Below are positions 1 to 4,987 of a stretch of 7,204 nucleotides of DNA, piece after piece (within the stretch, counting starts at the first letter, position 1; each line of letters opens with the position of its first letter). The notes beneath the pieces are model-generated. The model did not search any database and was not told the origin of the DNA. It saw only the letters and a list, made by a program, of their open reading frames with translations. A program made the position numbers and the translations under genes. The stretch comes from Planctomycetota bacterium (GTDB lineage: Bacteria > Planctomycetota > Phycisphaerae > UBA1845 > CAIVHJ01), in contig JADFJZ010000065.1 in NCBI GenBank assembly GCA_022565195.1, positions 1 to 7,204 of the forward strand, written 5' to 3'.

Positions 1-42
1 GCTGGGGCGCTTGGCTCACTGAAGTAGACAAGACCGCCCAGG

Positions 43-69
43 ACGAAGCCCTGAAAGGGTGAAACAACA
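43..69 (+). repeat. Partial copy of the ~100-nt structured repeat (right end)
   Basis: The stretch acgaagccctgaaagggtgaaacaac matches the right-hand end of the full copy at 73-172 almost base for base, with one change in the palindrome (gggt for gggc). It is followed at once by the left end of the next copy, so the elements look tandemly arranged. Whatever precedes position 43 may be the diverged interior of this copy, cut by the window edge. Confidence 0.6.
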
Positions 70-72
70 ATC

Positions 73-172
73 GCCCTGAAGGGGCTGGAACAGGTCAGCC
101 CAGGGCAGAGCGCAGCGCCGCCCTGGGTAGACGTGGCCACCCCGCAACGAAGCCCTGAAAGGGCGAAACAAC
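73..172 (+). repeat. Structured dispersed repeat, copy A
   Basis: This 100-nt unit starts with gccctgaaggggct and ends with the palindrome gccctgaaagggc followed by gaaacaac. In the middle, cccagggc (99-106) and gccctggg (120-127) form a perfect 8-bp stem with a 13-nt loop. Copy B at 203-317 has the same ends and the same central stem in the opposite orientation. The shared landmarks in the same order show that both derive from one element. It has no coding potential I can support. It may be a REP- or MITE-like sequence or a repeated structured RNA; the sequence alone does not decide. Confidence 0.7.
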
Positions 173-202
173 ACTCACTGCGCACGGGGTGGGAACATGT
201 CC

Positions 203-317
203 GTTGTGTCGCCCTTTCAGGGCTTGGTTCTTGTGATCTTGTTTACCCAGGGCGACGCGGCGCGGCTGACGCCGCTTCGCTCTGCCCTGGATTGGTATGT
301 TGAAGCCCCTTCAGGGC
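203..317 (-). repeat. Structured dispersed repeat, copy B (inverted)
   Basis: Read on the minus strand this is the same element as copy A: gccctgaaggggct, then ccagggcagagcg, then gccctgggta, then gccctgaaagggcg and acacaac. It is about 15 nt longer than copy A, mainly because the central hairpin carries an added apical stem (gcggc 262-266 pairing with gccgc 271-275 across a tgac loop). The outer central stem is 246/247-253 against 284-290. Its right end faces that of copy A, giving a 21-nt inverted repeat (152-172 against 203-223) with one mismatch and a 30-nt spacer. Confidence 0.7.
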
Positions 318-329
318 AAGCATGTAGTG

Positions 330-359
330 GTCGGCCTCCGTGCCGACCTTCGTGCCGAC
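330..359. repeat. Small gccgac hairpin and direct repeat
   Basis: gtcggc (330-335) and gccgac (342-347) form a 6-bp stem with a 6-nt loop. The 9-mer cgtgccgac then recurs directly at 351-359. It lies just past copy B of the structured repeat and may be a separate short repeat family. No function can be assigned. Confidence 0.4.
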
Positions 360-501
360 TTTGAAGGCCGGCCGGCAGGGCCGCCGGTCGCCACAGAACT
401 CCTCTCGCTGATCGGTGAACGTTCACAATTCCATCGAGCGCCGGGCAAGTTATACAAGTGGGCGCGTCCTGCGAGGACTTGGTGCGCGCAGAGGAAAATG
501 C

Positions 502-529
502 GTGAATCGTGAAGAGTGAAGCGTGAAGC
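502..529. repeat. Heptanucleotide tandem array (gtgaagc type)
   Basis: Four units of 7 nt in a row: gtgaatc, gtgaaga, gtgaagc, gtgaagc. The unit is a circular permutation of the reverse complement of ttcacgc, the unit found at 4967-4987, so the same motif occurs in opposite orientations 4.4 kb apart. The array is intergenic, about 170 nt beyond the end of ogt. Confidence 0.75.
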
Positions 530-581
530 GGAGGGCGGTGGAAATGTCGAATCGGCCAAGATTCACAGTCCAAATATGGAA

Positions 582-612
582 GGGTCGAGGGGTCGAGGAT
601 CCAAGGGTTAAG
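582..612. repeat. Degenerate 7-8-nt tandem array (gggtcgag type)
   Basis: Two identical 8-mers gggtcgag (582-589, 590-597) are followed by the related gatccaag and ggttaag. The units share a terminal ag and a purine-rich character. The repeat is short and decayed, so its relation to the clean heptad arrays elsewhere in the window is only suggestive. Confidence 0.4.
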
Positions 613-697
613 GAAGGGAAAAACTGCTGCAAAGCTAATTGGCCGAACAAAGCCATTTTGCACTTAACGCGAAGGCCGGGATGCGGATGGCGTGGAT

Positions 698-1276
698 TCA
701 GAGCAGGGTCTGTTGGGGCTGGGCGCAGGCTGTCTGGGTTTCGAGCTGCAACAAGCGTTTGCGGGTTTGGGCGCCGCCGGGGGCGGAGAAGCCGCTGGGG
801 CGGCCGGCGGCGGCGATGACGCGGTGGCATGGAATGATCAGCGGGATCAGATTGCCGGCCATCACACTGCCGACGGCGCGGGCGGCGCCGGGGTGGCCGG
901 CGAGTTCGGCCAGTTGGCCGTAGGTCAGCGTTTCGCCGTAGGGAATCGTGGCGCAGGCCCGCAGGACAGTCTGATGAAACAGAGTGCGGTCTCTCAAGTC
1001 GAGCCTGATCCGGAAGTCGGTGGGCCGGCCGTCGAAGTAGCGCTGGATCTGCCGCTGCAATTGGGGCAGCAGGTTGGGGACGTAGTCGGCCCCTGGCCAC
1101 TGTCGGCGGGCGACGGCGCGTGCGCCGGCGTCAGCGCCCGCGTCAGCGGTCGGCCGCAATGGCAGCAGCAGGCGGTGCAGGCCACCACAGGTGGCGTCGA
1201 TGGCGCCGCCGGTGGCGGTGCCACTGGTGGCGAAGAGCACCGGGCCCCAGGCGGTGTCGGCAATCGCATAACGCAT
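698..1276 (-). CDS. ogt: Methylated-DNA--protein-cysteine S-methyltransferase (O6-alkylguanine-DNA alkyltransferase, Ogt/MGMT type)
   Basis: A suicide DNA-repair protein that transfers alkyl groups from O6-alkylguanine (and O4-alkylthymine) to its own cysteine in the cytoplasm. The 192-residue product ends in the family's catalytic domain. The helix-turn-helix segment IPYGETLTYGQLA (111-123) is followed by RAVGSVMAGN (133-142), where R133 corresponds to the arginine finger and N142 to the conserved asparagine. The active-site PCHR follows at 149-152, with C150 the acceptor, and then GFSAPGG...RLLQLE. A Phe sits where many homologues have Tyr after the active site. The N-terminal domain is short and includes an Ala/Gly/Asp-rich stretch (about 43-57). 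The ATG at 1276 fits the usual family N-terminus (MRYA...DTAWG) and lies 6 nt after the upstream PilZ stop, with a weak AAGGG nearby, so co-transcription is likely. The last 15 or so residues are Gln/Thr-rich and not family-conserved. Confidence 0.93.
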   Translation of the reverse strand: MRYAIADTAWGPVLFATSGTATGGAIDATCGGLHRLLLPLRPTADAGADAGARAVARRQWPGADYVPNLLPQLQRQIQRYFDGRPTDFRIRLDLRDRTLFHQTVLRACATIPYGETLTYGQLAELAGHPGAARAVGSVMAGNLIPLIIPCHRVIAAAGRPSGFSAPGGAQTRKRLLQLETQTACAQPQQTLL

Positions 1277-1282
1277 AGGCCC

Positions 1283-2089
1283 TTATCTACGGCGGTTGTG
1301 GTTCTTTGTAAAGCGCTTGTTCTTGCGGCGGGCCTGGATCCGCAGGAACGTGCTCACCACGCGCGACAGGCCTTGCAGCGTGGCCCGACCCTGGGCGGTC
1401 ATCTCCAGGCCCACGAACTGGAAGCCCAGCGAGAGCTTGCCCCGGCCGAGGTCGTCCGCGTGCCGGAACATGGCGTCGAGCCGCAGCGGTTCGGATCGCG
1501 GGTCCGGCTGAAACTGAATGCCGACGGTGTCGCCGGCGCGCAACTGCGGATCGCGGGCCGCGTCGATCTCGATGCGGCACCCGCCGCCGGAGATGTCCTG
1601 CAGCAGGCCGATGTGGTGCGGCACGTGCTGGAGGTCGGCCGCGTCACGATCGTCGATGCCGCCGTCCCACATGCAGACCTCGATGCGCCGGCCGGGCGGG
1701 ACGTCGGCGCGGTAGTACACGCGGCGCTGGATCTCCTGGAGCTTGTCCGGCCAGGGCACCTGCACGGCGGGCACGGATTGGCCGTCGGGCAGCGAGAACG
1801 TCGTCAGGCGGTCGATCTCGACCGCGCACAGACACTTCTTATGCCCGCGGCGAAAGGCCAGGCCGATCTTCTCGTTCGGAGCGAGCTCCGGAGGCACTTG
1901 CCCGGGCGCCGGCTGGGGGTGCTCGATGATGAGAAAGCCGCCGGCCGAGTCGGCCTGCAGAAGGCGGGACTTGTATGTCGTCCACCCGCTGTCGAGGCGA
2001 TGAGACAACACGACCTGCACTTGGCGGTCGGCGGCATCGGTCAGTATTTCGTCGCGTCGTTGATCCTGTACTTCCAGGAGCTGAGTCAT
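1283..2089 (-). CDS. YcgR-like PilZ-domain protein, third of three tandem copies
   Basis: A probable cyclic-di-GMP receptor of 268 residues. The N-terminal part (about 20-115) resembles the YcgR-N/PilZN beta-barrel: it has the YKSRLLQ strand, a G...F run and a proline-rich VPWPDKL just before the PilZ domain. The C-terminal PilZ domain (about 120-250) starts with QRRVYYR, giving RxxxR at R123-R127, and continues with DISGGG at 165-170 (DxSxxG). Both halves of the c-di-GMP site are therefore intact. The C-terminus is strongly basic (RRKNKRF...NRRR). I chose the ATG at 2089 over the longer frame from 2149 because it overlaps the preceding stop as ATGA and has GGGAG 7 nt upstream. YcgR-like proteins often act on flagella or secretion, but no such partner gene is in the window, so the target is unknown. 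Confidence 0.88.
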   Translation of the reverse strand: MTQLLEVQDQRRDEILTDAADRQVQVVLSHRLDSGWTTYKSRLLQADSAGGFLIIEHPQPAPGQVPPELAPNEKIGLAFRRGHKKCLCAVEIDRLTTFSLPDGQSVPAVQVPWPDKLQEIQRRVYYRADVPPGRRIEVCMWDGGIDDRDAADLQHVPHHIGLLQDISGGGCRIEIDAARDPQLRAGDTVGIQFQPDPRSEPLRLDAMFRHADDLGRGKLSLGFQFVGLEMTAQGRATLQGLSRVVSTFLRIQARRKNKRFTKNHNRRR

Positions 2090-2101
2090 GAGGTTTCTCC
2101 C
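2086..2101 (-). promoter_or_regulatory. Ribosome binding site and ATGA start-stop overlap between two pilZ genes
   Basis: On the minus strand GGGAG (2101-2097) is followed by 7 nt and then ATG (2089-2087), whose last two bases begin the TGA stop (2088-2086) of the upstream PilZ gene. This fixes the start of the downstream gene and suggests translational coupling, with ribosomes re-initiating after terminating. Confidence 0.8.
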
Positions 2102-2802
2102 AATGCGGCGCCGGAGTGTTGGCGATTGCTCAAGAACTCGCGCAGGCATTTGAGTTCGTCCAGATCAATCGTGGCATGTTTGAATTGCATGCCGAGAATG
2201 ACGGCGTCGGCCGACGACGATGGCAGGGTGCGGCAGATGGTCCCTTCGAACTTGTAGCAATGGTCCTGTTCCGGCACTTCAAAGCAGGCGCACCAGGTTT
2301 GGCCGAGTTCGATCGCACCGACGTCGGCCTTGAGCACCTGGAAGGCCATGCCGTCTTCGCTGAGGTTGTAGAGCCGGCCGGAGATCGTATCGAGGCGCTC
2401 GCCGTCCCGATGGCTGAGCTGTACGATCGAGGAGCGGGCCAGCGGCAATCGATTCGAGCGGCGGCGCTGCTGCACGAGAATGGTCTCGGGCCAGGCCACG
2501 GAGAGGTTCAGATGCTCGTCTTCCTGCCGAACGCTGACAATGTTGCTGTCGAAGAAGTACTGCCCGTCATCCAGGTCCAGTTCAATCTGGCAATAGATGT
2601 TGAGAAAGCTGCGGAAGTCGGCGGAGGCCGGAGGCTGAGCTTGCAGCGTGATGCTGTCGTCATCGCTGTCGACGATCCGGCAGGCGATGGGGTTGGGTGT
2701 GGTCCAGGGTTTGGGCAGCAGGCGGGCCTCCAGTTGGGCCCGGCAGGCGTATTCCAGGACGCGCCTCGACTGACTCGGTTTGAGTTCAATAGCGTAGTTC
2801 AT
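2086..2802 (-). CDS. YcgR-like PilZ-domain protein, second of three tandem copies
   Basis: A probable c-di-GMP-binding protein of 238 residues. The N-terminal region (about 35-105) looks like a diverged YcgR-N barrel, with alternating hydrophobic strands and an acidic DSDDDS loop. The PilZ domain (about 110-225) begins with QQRRRSNR, giving RxxxR at R114-R118, followed by NLSEDG at 146-151 (NxSxxG). It ends with the ILGMQF strand typical of the fold and a helix (DLDELKCLREFL). I place the start at 2802, where AAAGGAG lies 11 nt upstream. A longer frame from an ATG at 2844 would add 14 residues but has only a GGGAAG abutting the start codon. It lies 54 nt behind the first PilZ gene and overlaps the third by ATGA, so the group is very likely one operon. 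The output pathway is unknown. Confidence 0.86.
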   Translation of the reverse strand: MNYAIELKPSQSRRVLEYACRAQLEARLLPKPWTTPNPIACRIVDSDDDSITLQAQPPASADFRSFLNIYCQIELDLDDGQYFFDSNIVSVRQEDEHLNLSVAWPETILVQQRRRSNRLPLARSSIVQLSHRDGERLDTISGRLYNLSEDGMAFQVLKADVGAIELGQTWCACFEVPEQDHCYKFEGTICRTLPSSSADAVILGMQFKHATIDLDELKCLREFLSNRQHSGAALGETS

Positions 2803-2856
2803 TTGCTCGTCTACTCCTTTGGCGCTGCGGGCGCCCCGAAACATCTTCCCAGGCGG

Positions 2857-3582
2857 TCAGTGTGCTTTGAGCTGCTTGGAGACAAATTGAGATATCTGCC
2901 TCACTGCGTGCCGCATCTGAGCAGCGTCGGCCACCGGGAGAAACTTCAAACCCAGCACGTAGCCGCTGCCGCGGAGATTGCGCAGGTGCCGCAGTTCCGT
3001 TTGAAACTCGAAAGTCCGCTTAATGCCCGGCAGCTTGAACTCGATTCGGTATCGGTTGCCCCTGGCCAGGTCGTGTCCGTTGAGGTCCACCGCGATGACC
3101 GCCAGGCCGCCCGCGGAAATGTTCATCACCCGCGCCCGAAACGCGTCCTCCGCAGGTGCATCCAGGGTCTTGAGCGTGCCGATCACTTCCGCACAACTGC
3201 CCAGCGAAGAGCGGAAGTCATTGCGTCGCTCGTCGCGATAGACGTGGTCCGGCACTTCGAGGGCAAAGCCCGGAAGCGAGTGCCCGTCGCCGAGCGGCAC
3301 GTTACATTCCTCGATAATCCGCGAACGGAAGGAGAAGCGCTCGCCTCCCGTGAGAAAGTGAATCGTGGCCAGCGTGCCGGGCGCGATCTCCAGAGGAATG
3401 CCATTGTAGTTCGGGCGATCGATGTACAGGGCGTCATCCCCCCAGGTGATGAGGCGCGTGCGCCCCAACTGCAACTCGCCCTCTTGCGGTTCGAGTTCGA
3501 TCTCGGCGACGGACCGCCGCTGGCAGGCCTCCTGCAATGGCATCAGCAGGCTGTGGTTCTCAGAAGTTGTGGGGTTCATCAT
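2857..3582 (-). CDS. YcgR-like PilZ-domain protein, first of three tandem copies
   Basis: A probable c-di-GMP receptor of 241 residues. A YcgR-N-like region (about 25-112) precedes a PilZ domain (about 116-235). RRNDFR gives RxxxR at R120-R124, and NISAGG at 154-159 gives NxSxxG; the YVLGLKF strand (208-214) closes the barrel. The protein ends in an amphipathic helix (QMRHAVRQISQFVSKQLK). Two adjacent ATGs at 3582 and 3579 share GGAG (5 or 8 nt upstream), so either could be used; upstream extension to 3660 has no support. It is the first gene of the PilZ/ogt cluster, 132 nt after the membrane-protein gene. That is enough room for its own promoter, although I see no clear -10/-35 pair. Its two paralogues follow directly, which points to old tandem duplication and divergence. 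Confidence 0.87.
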   Translation of the reverse strand: MMNPTTSENHSLLMPLQEACQRRSVAEIELEPQEGELQLGRTRLITWGDDALYIDRPNYNGIPLEIAPGTLATIHFLTGGERFSFRSRIIEECNVPLGDGHSLPGFALEVPDHVYRDERRNDFRSSLGSCAEVIGTLKTLDAPAEDAFRARVMNISAGGLAVIAVDLNGHDLARGNRYRIEFKLPGIKRTFEFQTELRHLRNLRGSGYVLGLKFLPVADAAQMRHAVRQISQFVSKQLKAH

Positions 3583-3587
3583 CCTGT

Positions 3588-3607
3588 CTCCGGGTTGACC
3601 CACCCGG
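3588..3607 (-). promoter_or_regulatory. Possible hairpin overlapping the ribosome binding site of the first pilZ gene
   Basis: In the minus-strand transcript CCGGGT (3607-3602) and ACCCGG (3595-3590) can pair as a perfect 6-bp GC-rich stem with a 6-nt loop. The last two G of the stem are the first two of the GGAG ribosome binding site (3591-3588), which sits just before the start codon. A hairpin there could limit initiation until it is opened. This is inference from one stem only; it may be chance in GC-rich DNA. Confidence 0.35.
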
Positions 3608-3714
3608 CACCGACTCTCTCGCGTTCTCTCTCTGACGGCCCGCCGAACGCACAATGGCACCGGCGAACCGATCCTCAGTCGATGGTCAAAAGTGAACTAG
3701 AGCGACAGGGAAGT

Positions 3715-4926
3715 CTACGATTCGGAAGGTGTGGCGAGCGCTTGAAGCCGGGCAATCTTGTCGCTACTCGGACGATGAGCGCCGGTTATGGGAACGATGA
3801 AGCCCGGCAGCGACCACACGAACTGCAGCAGACGCATGGCCACGCCCAGAAACAGGATCTGCGAGTACTGGCCATACGCGCCCAGGAAGAAGATCTGCAA
3901 CGCGCCGTCCATGGTGCCGGCGCCCTGCGGCGTGATGGGGATGGCGGCGATGAGCAGCGCCAAGGCAATGTAGACGTAATAGCCGGCGAGGAGATCGATG
4001 CTGAACTCCATGCCCAAACCAATGCCGGCGACGGTCATGCTGGTGATGGCGATGCCCTGCAGCAGCAGCGTCATGCACAGCGCCACGAGCAGGAGCTTCT
4101 TGTGGTGTCTCATGCGAACCGTGGCAGCGTCAATACGCTTGAGATGGTCCGAAAACGGCAGCCTGGCGATCAGGCGATCGAGTCCGATTCGGGCCCGCAC
4201 CCGGCGCGAGAAGACCACGATGATGCCTACGATCATTGCGGCGCTGATGCCGCCAATGACCGGCCACCATTCGCGGATGTGGGGGTCGTCGAACTTCACG
4301 CACATGGCGACGGCGGCGATGATCATCAGACCGATCAGCCCCACCGCGCGATCGAGGAACACGGTCGTGACTGCTTCAGTCTTGCGGTCCGTGTGGCAGG
4401 AGACGTAATAGGCTTTGAAGATGTCTCCGCCGGTGCTGCCGATGGCGACGAAGTTCAGGAAATTGCCGGCGTACGACAGCTTGATTCCTTCCCAGTAGCT
4501 GAGGTCGATTTCCTGGGCGCGGACCATCAAAGTGAAGCGAGCGGACTGAATCAGGGCCACGGGCGCAAAGAGGAGCAGCGCCAGCAGGAGCATCATCCGA
4601 TCGCTGCTTCTCAGGACCGTCCACAAACCGATTTGAAAATCGGGGCTGCCGTCCTTCTTCTTGTGGAGATCGCCCAACCGGATTTCGTCAGGCGAATGAT
4701 CGATCTTCACGACTACGTCGAGCAGAGTGTTCGGATCGTTGAGCCGCTCGTCTTCCTGCACATCCTCCCAGTTCATGATCTCTACAATCGCTACAGGCGT
4801 GTTGTCTTCGTCCGCAAGCGTGGCGATATCGCTCAGGCTGACGTTGTGCAGCACGAGGTACAACGCCCCAACACAAATGAGCGTTCGCACGGTAACGGAG
4901 ATTGTCTTCTTGAGCTTGCTGTTCAT
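3715..4926 (-). CDS. Multi-pass membrane protein, lysylphosphatidylglycerol synthase transmembrane family (UPF0104-like)
   Basis: A 403-residue inner-membrane protein. It shows the hallmarks of the family: NFLNFVAIGSTGGDIFKAYYV (155-175), the E...FLDRAVGLIGL block (184-200), and PITPQGAGTMDG (330-341). Hydrophobic segments lie near 9-27, 111-128, 186-209, 221-239, 277-300, 310-330 and 341-380. The aminoacyl-transferase domain of MprF is absent, so it is unlikely to make lysyl-PG; family members of this size are often flippase-like or uncharacterised. About 80 polar, acidic residues (30-110) sit between the first two membrane segments, probably outside the cytoplasm, which is unusual. The ATG at 4926 gives a sensible N-terminus (MNSKLKKT before the first membrane helix), but no Shine-Dalgarno sequence precedes it, only a heptad repeat. 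A GTG at 4971 in the same frame would add 15 repeat-encoded residues. Function in vivo is unknown. Confidence 0.82.
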   Translation of the reverse strand: MNSKLKKTISVTVRTLICVGALYLVLHNVSLSDIATLADEDNTPVAIVEIMNWEDVQEDERLNDPNTLLDVVVKIDHSPDEIRLGDLHKKKDGSPDFQIGLWTVLRSSDRMMLLLALLLFAPVALIQSARFTLMVRAQEIDLSYWEGIKLSYAGNFLNFVAIGSTGGDIFKAYYVSCHTDRKTEAVTTVFLDRAVGLIGLMIIAAVAMCVKFDDPHIREWWPVIGGISAAMIVGIIVVFSRRVRARIGLDRLIARLPFSDHLKRIDAATVRMRHHKKLLLVALCMTLLLQGIAITSMTVAGIGLGMEFSIDLLAGYYVYIALALLIAAIPITPQGAGTMDGALQIFFLGAYGQYSQILFLGVAMRLLQFVWSLPGFIVPITGAHRPSSDKIARLQALATPSES

Positions 4927-4931
4927 TGGAA

Positions 4932-4987
4932 AGTAGCGAGTCACGAGTAGCGAGTAACGAGTACGCTTCACGCTTCACGCTTCACTC
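4932..4987. repeat. Heptanucleotide tandem array filling an intergenic spacer and covering a stop codon
   Basis: Eight 7-nt units follow one another: agtagcg, agtcacg, agtagcg, agtaacg, agtacgc, ttcacgc, ttcacgc, ttcactc. The first five are agt-type and the last three ttcac-type, so the array changes unit part-way. It occupies almost the whole 55-nt gap between the metallopeptidase and the membrane-protein gene, and the last unit contains the peptidase TGA stop (4984-4982). It ends 5 nt short of the next ATG, where a ribosome binding site would be expected. Confidence 0.8.

Larger units (their letters stand above)
1..697. other. Gene-free, repeat-rich region downstream of ogt
   Basis: No credible protein gene is visible here. 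Open frames on both strands (for example one spanning 217-663 on the minus strand) run through palindromic and tandem repeats, lack recognisable domains and have no convincing ribosome binding site. The region holds copies of a structured repeat of about 100 nt (43-317), a small gccgac hairpin repeat (330-359), a 7-nt tandem array (502-529) and a degenerate 8-nt array (582-612). Between these, about 360-500 and 613-697 show nothing I can name. I looked for a hairpin followed by a T-run just after the ogt stop codon, on the minus strand, and found none that is convincing. Confidence 0.7.

Noticed and set aside
43..317. Possible CRISPR array at the repeat cluster
   Set aside because: The repeats are not regularly spaced, occur in both orientations and are larger than CRISPR repeats. 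No cas genes are in view.
217..663. A 148-residue minus-strand frame downstream of ogt
   Set aside because: It reads through the structured repeat, the gccgac repeat and two tandem arrays. Its sequence is what those repeats encode by chance, with no domain and no ribosome binding site.
600..697. Rho-independent terminator after ogt
   Set aside because: Only weak 3-5-bp stems were found near short T-runs, with no GC-rich hairpin directly followed by T residues.
450..1100. A 216-residue minus-strand frame overlapping the ogt 3' half
   Set aside because: It is out of frame with ogt, whose PCHR active site is certain, and is Arg/Pro-rich, as expected for a shifted GC-rich frame.
692..2257. A 521-residue open frame on the plus strand
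   Set aside because: It is antisense to ogt and the last pilZ gene, has low-complexity Gly/Ala/Val-rich content and no domain, and is explained by codon bias of the real genes.
3620..3700. A sigma-70-like promoter (TTGACC) upstream of the first pilZ gene
   Set aside because: A -35-like TTGACC exists on the minus strand, but no acceptable -10 hexamer lies about 17 nt downstream, so I do not call it.
2116..4950. A 944-residue open frame on the plus strand
   Set aside because: It lies antisense to the PilZ genes and the membrane-protein gene, which have clear family motifs and ribosome binding sites. Its translation shows no recognisable domain. Long antisense frames are common in GC-rich genes.
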